Part shown: in pieces, positions 1 through 7,569 of the stretch
How positions within the stretch are numbered: the stretch's first letter is position 1
Layout: each line of letters opens with the position of its first letter
NCBI RefSeq assembly: GCF_900167205.1
Contig: NZ_FUWW01000014.1
Span: 1 to 50,661, forward strand
DNA length: 50,661 nt
Direction: 5' to 3'
Source of the DNA: Eubacterium coprostanoligenes
GTDB taxonomy: Bacteria > Bacillota > Clostridia > Oscillospirales > Acutalibacteraceae
Position numbers and translations under genes: made by a program
The notes under the pieces: model-generated
The model's database searches: none
What the model saw: only the letters and a program-made list of their open reading frames with translations
What the model was told of the DNA's origin: nothing

Positions 1-75
1 TTCTGAATTTCGTTTTCTTGCGAACTTTGCTGTACGATGGTACCGCTTGTTCGCAAAAAACGAAAAACGCCAAAA
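1..75 (-). repeat. Dispersed intergenic repeat R1, copy 1 (may extend past window start)
   Basis: Read on the minus strand, this matches 26003-26078. Both ends are conserved: GGCGTTTTTCGTTTTTTGC at one end and TTCGCAAGAAAACGAAATTC at the other, with a more variable middle. The element is non-coding and lies downstream of the leftward aldolase gene. Seen directly by comparing the two copies; its function is unknown. Confidence 0.75.
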
Positions 76-110
76 ATGCTGTAAGTTCGATACTTACAGC
101 ATTTTTAAAA
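72..110 (-). terminator. Bidirectional intrinsic terminator after the aldolase gene
   Basis: A perfect 14-bp stem (AAAAATGCTGTAAG at 72-85 with its complement at 93-106) encloses a 7-nt loop. A/T runs on both sides give a U-tract on either strand. It lies about 110 bp beyond the aldolase stop codon. Confidence 0.85.
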
Positions 111-161
111 CCCCACCGTCAACACTTCGTGTTGCCACCTTCCCTTATACATAAGAGGAGG
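108..161 (-). repeat. Dispersed double-hairpin repeat R3, copy 1
   Basis: Read on the minus strand: a CCTC..CTTAT/ATAAG..AGG hairpin, GGTGG, a second short hairpin (AACACGAAGTGTT), then GACGGTGGGGTTT. The same order of parts occurs at 30389-30447, with the second hairpin replaced by a different self-complementary sequence. Arm changes that keep pairing suggest the RNA or cruciform structure is what is conserved. Confidence 0.7.
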
Positions 162-170
162 CTGATATGG

Positions 171-211
171 TAATTTATATTTTGGCGTGATTCAGAAACT
201 TTATCACAGCC
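171..211 (-). repeat. Dispersed repeat R2, copy 1
   Basis: The minus strand reads CTGTGATAAAG...CACGCCAAAATAT, matching copies at 25869-25910 and 26097-26138 (shared core CTGTGATAAA plus CACGCCAA). It ends a few bases from the aldolase stop codon. Non-coding. Confidence 0.7.
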
Positions 212-216
212 TATAG

Positions 217-1434
217 TTACTTTTTATCAATCTGCTTGCTGTACTTTGCAAGATAAACAGTTCTCATAAGGAAGCATTCTGCCTTTGGAACATAATGTGA
301 ACGATTGAAGATGTTGCAATCAATTTGAGCGGCAGCGCCCTTGTCCATAATAATGTCAAGAGCCTGAAGGTCACCGTCATTGTTGCCTGTAATCATTGCA
401 CCCATTCCCTGAATGAGAACAGCGTTTCTATCCTTGATTGACTTTGCAATTTCCTTTGCGCATTCGTCTGTGTCGCCGTTAATCCACGGAACGCATTTTA
501 CATCAAGACCAACAATTTGAGCGAAATCATCAATCATTGGGTCCATAGTTTCATCAAGGCAAGATACTGCAACAACATCAGGAGTTGCAAGGTGCCTAAT
601 CATTGTAACATTTTCCGAATTATAAATTGCTCTGTGGATTTTTTCAACCTTTGGAGCAATGCCGTTGATTCCAAGACCTGTTTCAAGGTCAACATCAACT
701 GTCTTTCCGCCAAATGTAAGAGTGAAGTGGTTTCCGCTTCTGACAGATGAACCGAGGTCGCAAATTTCATCCGGCATTTCATCTGCGCCATTCTTCTTGA
801 GGAAGTATGCTCTTCTTGCGTCATCGGAATAAGTCTTATCCCAAGAATGACGAAGATAGTTATCCTTAATTACCTTTTCACAGCATTTCTCAAGATTTTC
901 TGCAAGAGCAAATGCGTGGTCGTAGTCATCGCCCATAACAAGAGCACCGTGGTGCATAAGCATAATTGCACGAGCACTCGGATTCATTTCAATACATCTC
1001 TCAACCTTTCTGCGGAGAGAATCGGTTGTGGACATAGCATAATCGGCACAAGGAACTTTGTTGCCCAAAACGCCCTTGAACTCATCATAAACATTTACGA
1101 TATCCATACCTGTGATGGAAACAATTGTGGCTGCTCTTTGGTGAGTATGAATAACAAAATCAACTGTTGGATGATGACGATACGCAGCTGCGTGAACGCC
1201 CTTTTCCGATGATGGCTTGATGTCGCCCTCATGTGAGCAATCAGCAATGTTAACAACTACAACTTCTTCAGGAGTAAGATCCTCGTAGGCTCTGCCTGAC
1301 GGAGTGATAACAAACTGTGTGTCGCTGATACGAGCAGAAACATTGCCCCATGTGCGGGCAATAAGACCGGATTCAACAAGCCTTTTGCCTGCTTCAACAA
1401 CTAATCTTTTAGCTTCTTCAATTTCGTAAGCCAT
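217..1434 (-). CDS. Two-domain class II aldolase/adducin family protein
   Basis: 405 aa. Residues 1-210 form a class II (zinc) aldolase/adducin domain: the GNVS motif near residue 31, a glutamate in PSSEKG near 76, the HTH zinc ligands near 97, and HHGALVMG near 161. Members of this family cleave or epimerise phosphorylated ketoses such as fuculose-1-P or ribulose-5-P. Residues 230-405 look like a second, degenerate copy: VTMIRHLATPDVVAVS aligns with the HTH strand and AVLIQGMGAMITGNNDGD with the HHG segment, so the second copy has lost its zinc histidines. Family members are usually about 215 aa. Start: ATG behind AAGGGGAAAAAT. It lies 76 bp downstream of the aminotransferase on the same strand, so the two are probably co-transcribed. 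The substrate cannot be told from sequence. Confidence 0.85.
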   Translation of the reverse strand: MAYEIEEAKRLVVEAGKRLVESGLIARTWGNVSARISDTQFVITPSGRAYEDLTPEEVVVVNIADCSHEGDIKPSSEKGVHAAAYRHHPTVDFVIHTHQRAATIVSITGMDIVNVYDEFKGVLGNKVPCADYAMSTTDSLRRKVERCIEMNPSARAIMLMHHGALVMGDDYDHAFALAENLEKCCEKVIKDNYLRHSWDKTYSDDARRAYFLKKNGADEMPDEICDLGSSVRSGNHFTLTFGGKTVDVDLETGLGINGIAPKVEKIHRAIYNSENVTMIRHLATPDVVAVSCLDETMDPMIDDFAQIVGLDVKCVPWINGDTDECAKEIAKSIKDRNAVLIQGMGAMITGNNDGDLQALDIIMDKGAAAQIDCNIFNRSHYVPKAECFLMRTVYLAKYSKQIDKK

Positions 1435-1510
1435 ATTTTTCCCCTTATATTATATGTAAATTATAAGCGACAAACGGGCGGTCGCAAAACCACCCTAATT
1501 ATGCCGTTAA

Positions 1511-2995
1511 TCAATAATCAATCTTTTCGCACTTTGAAAGAACTTTGTCGAATCTCTTGATGCATTCGTCAATATCTTCCTCGGTGTATGCACTTGATGT
1601 ATAAAGACGAGAACCTGCAAGAGTTACAAGACCTTCTGCCATATAAGCAGCACCCATATATTGCATTTCTGTCTGGCGGATGCCTGTTTCCTTAAGTACT
1701 GACGGAATTGTCCAAGGCTTCTTCCAGTTAATTCTGAAGTGCATTGTTGCAACAGTGTGAAGCTGGCAAATTGAACCAACATTGTAGCAAACGAACGGAA
1801 GGTCATACTTCTTGATTGATTCGTTGAGTCCCTTAACAAGTCTGTCTGCCATTTGACCTGCAACCTGACAAGCATTTCTCTTTTCGATTTCGCAAATTAC
1901 AGTGTAGCCTGCACAGCAAGAAATTGGTGTTGCAGCCATTGTACCACCGCACATAGCCTTGTGAATTTTCTTGCCTTCAGCCTTATCAAGACCTGCGCCA
2001 AGATACTTCATAACTTCTCTGTGACCGCCGATACCGCCTGCACCAGGATAGCCACCTGCGATAATCTTACCAAAGATTGTAATATCAGGATCAATACCAT
2101 AATAACCCTGTGCACCTGACAAACCGATACGGAAACCTGTTACAACCTCGTCACAAACAAGGAGAGCACCGTACTTACGGCAAAGTGCCTGTACACCCTT
2201 AGGGAAGTCCTTGTCAACTGGGCGAGTAGCTGATTCAGGTCCGCATGGCTCGATGAATACAGCAGCTGTACCGCCACGGAACTTGTTGATGATGAGCTTC
2301 TTCTCAAGATCCTTGAGGTCGTTAGGGAAGAATTCCTGTGTGTGCTTGAATACAAACATAGGAACGCCGTGTGATTGAAGGTTAAGTGTACCCGGAACAC
2401 GCATACCCCAAGCAAGCTGATCTGACCAGCCGTGGTAAGCACCGCCCATTTTGATTATATTCTTGTGGCCTGTTGCAAGACGAGCAACACGAACAGCACA
2501 CATACATGCTTCAGTACCTGAACCGAGCATACGGAACATTTCTACTGATGGTACACACTCGCTGATTTTCTTTGCGAGCTTATATTCATAAGGGTGGAAC
2601 AAACCTGTTGACGGACCGCAGTCATCAAGGAGCTCCTTAACCTTTTCTTTAACAACATCGTCGTTTGAACCGATAATTGTTGGACCGCCTGCCTGAAGGA
2701 AGTCAAAATATTCGTTGCCGTCAATATCCCAAAGTTTGTTGCCTTTAGCCTTTGTCATAACGATTGGGAACGGATAGTTGAACGCAAGGTTGTGCTGAAC
2801 GCCACCGGGAATTACTTGCTTTGCTTCTGTAATCATTTCCTTTGACTTTGCGCACTTCTTTGCGAAGTATTCATCTTCATACTCTTTGAGAGCAGCTCTG
2901 TTGATAGAGTAGATTGGTTTTTTAATTAACGCATCAAGCTGTGCTGTGAGTGCAGCAGCGTTAGGATACTCTGTAATAGCGAATCTTGTATCCAT
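1511..2995 (-). CDS. Class III aminotransferase, glutamate-1-semialdehyde 2,1-aminomutase-like
   Basis: 494 aa. PLP fold-type I, class III: substrate loop GSGTEACMCAVRVAR, AYHGW, the CDEVVTGFR motif that holds the pyridine-ring aspartate, and the Schiff-base lysine in TIFGKIIAGGYP. The fold matches HemL-like aminomutases, but about 60 extra N-terminal residues and the absence of any haem gene nearby argue against haem synthesis. Such paralogues often act on other amino or keto substrates. Start: ATG 7 bp after AAGGAGG. It is the first gene of a leftward operon with the class II aldolase, driven by a promoter that overlaps two TetR-type inverted repeats. An aminotransferase-aldolase-kinase group suggests catabolism of an amino or keto sugar, which is inference only. 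Confidence 0.85.
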   Translation of the reverse strand: MDTRFAITEYPNAAALTAQLDALIKKPIYSINRAALKEYEDEYFAKKCAKSKEMITEAKQVIPGGVQHNLAFNYPFPIVMTKAKGNKLWDIDGNEYFDFLQAGGPTIIGSNDDVVKEKVKELLDDCGPSTGLFHPYEYKLAKKISECVPSVEMFRMLGSGTEACMCAVRVARLATGHKNIIKMGGAYHGWSDQLAWGMRVPGTLNLQSHGVPMFVFKHTQEFFPNDLKDLEKKLIINKFRGGTAAVFIEPCGPESATRPVDKDFPKGVQALCRKYGALLVCDEVVTGFRIGLSGAQGYYGIDPDITIFGKIIAGGYPGAGGIGGHREVMKYLGAGLDKAEGKKIHKAMCGGTMAATPISCCAGYTVICEIEKRNACQVAGQMADRLVKGLNESIKKYDLPFVCYNVGSICQLHTVATMHFRINWKKPWTIPSVLKETGIRQTEMQYMGAAYMAEGLVTLAGSRLYTSSAYTEEDIDECIKRFDKVLSKCEKIDY

Positions 2996-3017
2996 AAATA
3001 ATCCTCCTTAAATTTTA

Positions 3018-3061
3018 TAGTGAGCGGTCACTCACTATTTGGTTGGTGAGCCGGTACTCAC
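3018..3061. promoter_or_regulatory. Tandem operator-like inverted repeats for the adjacent TetR protein
   Basis: Two sites of the form GTGAGC-N4-ACTCAC: GTGAGCGGTCACTCAC at 3020-3035 (arms extend to TAGTGAG/CTCACTA, 3018-3037) and GTGAGCCGGTACTCAC at 3046-3061. Their centres are 26 bp apart. They sit between the leftward promoter and the aminotransferase start, where a bound TetR dimer would block transcription. The repeats are seen directly; the binding protein is inferred from the divergent tetR. Confidence 0.8.
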
Positions 3062-3076
3062 GGTTTTTACAAATTA

Positions 3077-3104
3077 AGTATATCACATTTCAACGATTTG
3101 TCAA
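3077..3104 (-). promoter_or_regulatory. SigmaA-type promoter for the aminotransferase-aldolase operon
   Basis: On the minus strand TTGACA (3104-3099) and TATACT (3082-3077) are separated by 16 bp. The predicted transcript start near 3070 puts both operator repeats immediately downstream. Confidence 0.7.
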
Positions 3105-3134
3105 CTTTAAACCTTGATTTTTTTGTTATTTTTG

Positions 3135-3163
3135 TTGCAATATACAATGAAAAATGGTAATAT
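3135..3163 (+). promoter_or_regulatory. SigmaA-type promoter for tetR and the sugar kinase
   Basis: TTGCAA (3135-3140), 17 bp, TAATAT (3158-3163). It gives a leader of roughly 90 nt before the chosen tetR start. The operator repeats lie more than 70 bp upstream of it. Confidence 0.6.
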
Positions 3164-3258
3164 ACCTTTAGTGAATTAATGCTCACCGAAGGAGATTTGG
3201 AGCATTTGCACAAACGAAAACAAATTGTTTTGTGCAAGGCTACAAAATCGAGATTTTT

Positions 3259-3918
3259 ATGTTTGAAAAGAGATACAAAGAAGCGTTTGAGAGGGCTACC
3301 GATGAGAGAAAGGAAAAAATCCTTGAAGTCGGTATCAAAGAATTTGCTTCCAAAGGCTACGAAAAAGCCAATATAAATATAATTGCAAAAAAAGCCGGAA
3401 TAAGCATCGGACTGATGTACAAATATTTCAGCACCAAGGAGGACTTGTTCATCACCTGCATTCAGCGAGGAATGTCAATTCTTGACGATGCGATAGACGA
3501 AATTTTGCAAAGCGATGACAAGCTGATTGTCAAGGCTGAAAAGCTCATCAGAACAACATGTCAGCTCAGCCAGCGTGATGCAAACTATGTCAAGCTGTAC
3601 AACGAGATAACATCCGAGCGAGATAGCGAAAAGGCTATGGAATTTGCCAAGGCTATCGAGGGCGAAACAAGCAAAAAATATGTAAAATGTATCACCGATG
3701 CACTTGCAAAAGGCGATGTAAGACAGGATATGGATCCTCGTCTTTTTGCTTTTTTCCTTGATAATTTGTTGACTTCACTGCAATTTTCATTCACCTGCGA
3801 CTACTATCGCAACAGGCTTGAGATATACACGGGAGTGAATGTGGCAGAGCTTTCGGAAGACCAGATAGTAAGGCAGTTGCTCAAGTTCATTGAGTCTGCG
3901 TTTACATTCGAAAAATAA
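3259..3918 (+). CDS. TetR/AcrR family transcriptional regulator
   Basis: 219 aa from the ATG at 3259. The N-terminal DNA-binding domain is typical: a first helix with ILEVGIKEFASKGYEKANI, then the helix-turn-helix IAKKAGISIGLMYKYF and KEDLF. The C-terminal helical ligand domain is variable and gives no hint of ligand. A GTG nine codons upstream (3232) is also possible; neither start has a strong ribosome-binding site. It is divergent from the aminotransferase operon, whose promoter carries two GTGAGC/ACTCAC repeats, and it precedes the FGGY kinase by 31 bp in one transcript. It probably represses the aminotransferase-aldolase operon until an effector binds. Confidence 0.9.
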   Translation: MFEKRYKEAFERATDERKEKILEVGIKEFASKGYEKANINIIAKKAGISIGLMYKYFSTKEDLFITCIQRGMSILDDAIDEILQSDDKLIVKAEKLIRTTCQLSQRDANYVKLYNEITSERDSEKAMEFAKAIEGETSKKYVKCITDALAKGDVRQDMDPRLFAFFLDNLLTSLQFSFTCDYYRNRLEIYTGVNVAELSEDQIVRQLLKFIESAFTFEK

Positions 3919-3949
3919 TTAACAAACTAATTTGTATACGGAGGACAGT

Positions 3950-5572
3950 ATGAGTAAATATGTAATGGCGTATGATATCGGTACAACAGGCATCAAGACC
4001 TGTCTTATCGAAATCGACAAGGAGATAAGAATTCTTGCATCTGCAACAGAGGGATATAATCTCTATGTTGATGAAGAAACAGGCGTTAAGGGCGGAAGTG
4101 AGCAGGACGCAGACGAATGGTGGAGTGCAATGTGCATCACCACCAAAGAGGTTTTGAAAAAATGCCGTAAAATCAAAAAAGAGCAGATTGAGGGCATCAG
4201 CTTCTGTTCTGCTATGCAGGGACTTGTTCTTGTTGACAGAGAGGGCAAATGTATCCGCCGTCCGATGACATATATGGACCAGCGTGCAAGAGAAGAAATC
4301 AAAAAAGGGATTGCACACGGTGTTCAGATTGCAGGCGCCGAGGTTACAAAACTTCTCAAATATCTCAAATACACAGGTGCGGTTTCGTCATCTGTTAAAG
4401 ACCCGATTTGGAAATACAAATGGGTTGAGGCTCACGAACCTGAAAACTTCAAGAGAATTTACAAATGGCTTGATGTTAAGGAATATATGATTCTCCGTTG
4501 CAGTGGCGAATTTGTTATGACAAACGACTCCGCATTCGGCACACTTCTTTACGACACACGCAAGGGTCACGAGGGCTGGTGCAAACCGATTTGTGATATG
4601 GTCGGAGTTAATATTGAGCATATGCCCGAAATCAAGGCAAGCACTGAAAAGGTCGGTGAAATCACAAAGCAGGCTGCCGAGGAGCTCGGTCTTGCAGAGG
4701 GCACAGCTGTTTACGGCGGTGGCGGTGACGCATCACTTATCGGCGTAGGCGCAGGTGCAACAGAAATCGGCGACACTCATGTTTATTCGGGCACTTCAGG
4801 TTGGGTTGGAACTGTTGTTCCGGAACAACTTGTTGACGCAGGTGCTATGATGGCTGCTATCGTTGGTGCAAATCCTGAAACTTACAATTATTTTGCCGAG
4901 CTCGAAACCTCCAACAAATGTATGGGTTGGGTTAAGGACCACCTTGCACTTGACGAAATCGGCGTATTCCTCAAAAAATACGGTCACAAGAAGGACGACT
5001 TGGAGGAGGAAAGTTTTAACCTTTACGATTATCTTGAAGAGGTTATCGATAGAGCAAATCCGGGTTCGGACGGTGTTGTGTTTACTCCGTGGCTTCACGG
5101 CAACAGATGTCCGTTTGAAGACCCGAATGCCGCAGGTATGTTCTTCAATATTCACCTTGAAACAGGCAAAACCGAGCTTATCAGAGCCGTTGTTGAGGGC
5201 GTTTGCTTCCATATGAGATGGATGCTTGAGCGTCAGGAGCAAAAAGTTGCAAAGTACAAGACAACAAACGCTGTTCGCTTCTGCGGCGGCGGTGCACTCG
5301 GTGCTTCAACTTGCCAAATCCTTGCCGACATTCTCCAAAGAGATGTTGAGGTTGTTGACTCACCGCAAAACATCGGTGCGGTCGGCGCAGCAGCTTGTAT
5401 CGCTGTCGGCACAGGAATGATTGGCTCAATGACCGAGGTTAAGAAGCTCATCCCTGCAAAGATTACATACCATCCAAACAAGGCAAACAAAGCGGTCTAC
5501 GACCGCAACTTCGAGGTCTTTAAGAACCTCTACAAATGCAACAAAAAGAATTTTGAAATCCTTAATGGATAA
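3950..5572 (+). CDS. FGGY-family carbohydrate kinase, xylulokinase-like
   Basis: 540 aa. The N-terminal domain begins with the phosphate-binding DIGTTGIKT loop. Mid-protein YGGGGDASLIGVGAG and SGTSGW are the domain-II ATP-site glycines. Near the C-terminus RFCGGGALGAS and NIGAVGAAACI complete the FGGY signature. The family transfers phosphate from ATP to a ketose or polyol; the closest general type is xylulokinase (XylB), but the protein is longer than the usual 500 aa and the substrate is unclear. Start: ATG at 3950 with GGAGGA 5 bp before it, rather than an in-frame start at 3932 that overlaps the Shine-Dalgarno. Co-transcribed with tetR; with the aldolase it could supply and cleave a ketose phosphate. 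Confidence 0.85.
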   Translation: MSKYVMAYDIGTTGIKTCLIEIDKEIRILASATEGYNLYVDEETGVKGGSEQDADEWWSAMCITTKEVLKKCRKIKKEQIEGISFCSAMQGLVLVDREGKCIRRPMTYMDQRAREEIKKGIAHGVQIAGAEVTKLLKYLKYTGAVSSSVKDPIWKYKWVEAHEPENFKRIYKWLDVKEYMILRCSGEFVMTNDSAFGTLLYDTRKGHEGWCKPICDMVGVNIEHMPEIKASTEKVGEITKQAAEELGLAEGTAVYGGGGDASLIGVGAGATEIGDTHVYSGTSGWVGTVVPEQLVDAGAMMAAIVGANPETYNYFAELETSNKCMGWVKDHLALDEIGVFLKKYGHKKDDLEEESFNLYDYLEEVIDRANPGSDGVVFTPWLHGNRCPFEDPNAAGMFFNIHLETGKTELIRAVVEGVCFHMRWMLERQEQKVAKYKTTNAVRFCGGGALGASTCQILADILQRDVEVVDSPQNIGAVGAAACIAVGTGMIGSMTEVKKLIPAKITYHPNKANKAVYDRNFEVFKNLYKCNKKNFEILNG

Positions 5573-5587
5573 TAACTTGAGGAAAAT

Positions 5588-6277
5588 ATGAACGAATTTG
5601 CTAAGGAGTATTATAAACAATTAAATTCGTGGTCAATGACAACTAACCTCGGAAAATTCTACAGCAAGGTTTCTCGTAAACTTGTCAAATACCACGACAT
5701 ACTAAAAGACATATTTACATGCGGAACTTCTCTTGAAAAATATGTTAACTCTATTGACCGAAGCATTTCTACCGGAAGTGAATCAACAGAATATCTTGCA
5801 TTGGAAGAAATGTTCAAGGATGTTGAAATCAACGACAACAGCAGATTCGTTGACATCGGTTGCGGAAAAGGCAGAGTGTTAAACTTTGTTCACACCAAAA
5901 ACTAAAATTGCAAAGTAACAGGTGTTGAATTTAATCCTGAAGTTGCAAATTTCACAAAAAAATGGGCAGACAAAAAAGAAAATGTCAATATAATAAATGA
6001 CGATGCTTTTAACATTAACTGTGATAATTACGATGTTTTCTATTTTAACAGACCTTTTATGGAAGAAACCTTCGAACAGTTTGCCGAAAAAATGGTAAAT
6101 GAAATAAACCATCCGGTAACTGTAATTTGCAATGCCGATGCTTATATGTCAAAATATCTAAAAGGCAAACCAAATTGGAATAGAGTAAAACAAGGTATAC
6201 TTTACAAAAAAGGTATAATAATTCACTGCTTTTATCCTCAAGTTTATTCTATACTTAAATTCAAACCAAATGAATAA
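5588..6277 (+). pseudogene. Class I SAM-dependent methyltransferase interrupted by one in-frame stop
   Basis: An open frame of about 230 codons is cut once by TAA at 5903-5905 and continues in the same frame to 6277. The part before the stop holds SAM motif I (VDIGCGKGRVLNF). The part after continues the fold with VTGVEFNPEVANFTKKWA, the acidic loop at the end of strand 2, and YDVFYFNRP in the motif IV position. No frameshift is needed to join them. The stop lies just before VTGVEFN and could come from a single change in a tyrosine, lysine or glutamine codon. Start: ATG behind TTGAGGAAAAT, 15 bp after the kinase stop. Recent pseudogene, base-call error or readthrough are all possible. Confidence 0.75.
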
Positions 6278-6282
6278 AAATT

Positions 6283-6316
6283 AAAATCACCTTGCAAATC
6301 TGCGAGGTGATTTTTT
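6283..6316 (+). terminator. Intrinsic terminator after the methyltransferase pseudogene
   Basis: AAAATCACCT (6283-6292) pairs with AGGTGATTTT (6305-6314), with further GC pairs inside and T6 at the end. It lies between convergent genes and may serve both. Confidence 0.8.
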
Positions 6317-6342
6317 ACAATTAGGCTGTAATAACAGCCTTT

Positions 6343-7308
6343 TTATATTGTTCTTTGTAGCTTTGTATTAAAAATTCGATGTGTTTTAGATTTTTTCGGC
6401 AAAACAAAATGTTTACCCATTTCATAATTAAAACTTTCCGGTGTAAAGCAACAATCCAATCCACCTGAATAAAAAGTCAACTCACCTACATAAAAAGTAT
6501 TCTTTAAATCATAAAAATCCACTCTAACAAAAGGTAAGTCTTTCGATAAGATTTTTGCAGCTTCAATCATTTCATCATAGTGTTTTGGTTTTTCAACAGG
6601 AACGCATTGCGACTTCTTATATATAACAGGTAATACATTCCAGTCAATATCATAAATCGCAATTTTTGAACTTTGTGCCACTCCATTATCAAAATGTTCA
6701 AATGCAGAATAGGCATATGTCGGAACTCCGTCAAAGCAGAAAAATTTATAATCAATTGGTTGTTCTTTAATCTCACCTATCAGTTCTTCCGCATATATTT
6801 GCGGAGTTACATAATAATAACCTCTGCTGTATCCGTTTACGCCCTCAACTCTATAATCAAGCCAACGCATCATTTCTTTTTTTGTTTTTTCAATATCTAA
6901 AGAATTTTTATCTTCAACAAAAATAATATTTCTGCCAAATGAACTGCAATTAGATTTTAACACAAATGAATTCGGTAACTTATCCCAATCAATATCCTCA
7001 ACACTCATCCATGCCCCGTATAATTTAGCAGTATGACCTTCTCCAAGCTTTTCTTTCACAAAATCCTTAAATTTTATTTTACATAAGTAACTTTCAAAAT
7101 TTTTATTATCATAAAAAAGCTTATACCACGCAATTTTTTCTGTAAAAGTTTTAGGATTTTTTAAATTTATTTGTCTACCATTATGTGAAAGACCATAATG
7201 ATATTGTAATAATTTTTCTCTTGTATAATTAGATAATACCATTTTGGGAATAGGTCCACTCGTTGTCAGTCGATAAAGCCACCCTATTAATGAGTTTTCT
7301 TTTTTCAC
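6343..7308 (-). CDS. TupA-like ATP-grasp protein (cell-surface polysaccharide synthesis)
   Basis: 321 aa. It matches the TupA-like ATP-grasp family: PKTFTEKIAWYKL near residue 50, then FVLKSNCSSFGRNIIFV as the ATP-grasp nucleotide strand, DYKFFCFDG, and late VRVDFYDL with VGELTFYSGGL, which carries the metal-binding acidic residues. Family members sit in capsule or teichuronopeptide loci and are thought to ligate amino acids to glycans. No glycosyltransferase lies next to it here, so it seems an orphan. Start: GTG at 7308 with AAGGAG 8 bp before. It is convergent with the methyltransferase remnant. Confidence 0.8.
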   Translation of the reverse strand: MKKENSLIGWLYRLTTSGPIPKMVLSNYTREKLLQYHYGLSHNGRQINLKNPKTFTEKIAWYKLFYDNKNFESYLCKIKFKDFVKEKLGEGHTAKLYGAWMSVEDIDWDKLPNSFVLKSNCSSFGRNIIFVEDKNSLDIEKTKKEMMRWLDYRVEGVNGYSRGYYYVTPQIYAEELIGEIKEQPIDYKFFCFDGVPTYAYSAFEHFDNGVAQSSKIAIYDIDWNVLPVIYKKSQCVPVEKPKHYDEMIEAAKILSKDLPFVRVDFYDLKNTFYVGELTFYSGGLDCCFTPESFNYEMGKHFVLPKKSKTHRIFNTKLQRTI

Positions 7309-7356
7309 AATTAACTCCTTAGATTGATAATAAATATATATTTAATCAATAAAGAA

Positions 7357-7382
7357 AAGAAGCCGAGTTGCCTCGGCTTCTT
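7357..7382 (-). terminator. Intrinsic terminator closing the secreted-protein gene cluster
   Basis: Perfect 11-bp stem AAGAAGCCGAG/CTCGGCTTCTT with a 4-nt loop; on the minus strand it is followed by TTTTCTTT. It ends the transcript that includes the 35-aa peptide gene. Confidence 0.85.
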
Positions 7383-7405
7383 GCCCTTTTAAACTACAAA
7401 CCGTA

Positions 7406-7513
7406 TCATTCGAGGTCAGGAGTTTCGATAGGGCCTGCTGGTTTACCTGATGTTGTTACAACATCGCATACTGAGAACTTTTCAAGTTCTGCTACTGGCT
7501 TTGTGTACTTCAC
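7406..7513 (-). CDS. 35-aa peptide of unknown function downstream of dockerin/cohesin-like genes
   Basis: A short gene starting at GTG (7513) with AGGTGA 6 bp upstream. An in-frame TGA three codons upstream of the GTG leaves no longer start. The product begins KYTKPVAELEKF, continues SVCDVVTTSG and ends in a Gly/Pro/acidic tail (KPAGPIETPDLE). I see no transmembrane helix or secretory signal. Peptides with a (M/V)KxYxKPxxExxxF start, a DVxTTSG centre and a Gly/acidic tail seem familiar from Oscillospirales and Lachnospiraceae; this is recollection, not a search. It sits 56 bp after the 757-aa gene and just before a strong terminator. It could be a precursor peptide, a chaperone-like partner or an uncharacterised small protein. 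Confidence 0.65.
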   Translation of the reverse strand: MKYTKPVAELEKFSVCDVVTTSGKPAGPIETPDLE

Positions 7514-7569
7514 TATTTTTCACCTCACATTTTATGTAAATTAAAACAAATTAAAATATAATTTATTTT

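Noticed and set aside
1469-1487. GCGAC/GTCGC hairpin between aminotransferase and aldolase
   Set aside because: Short stem without a T-run; the two genes are probably on one transcript.
3179-3376. 65-codon frame with start behind no Shine-Dalgarno
   Set aside because: It overlaps tetR out of frame and is basic, low-complexity sequence.
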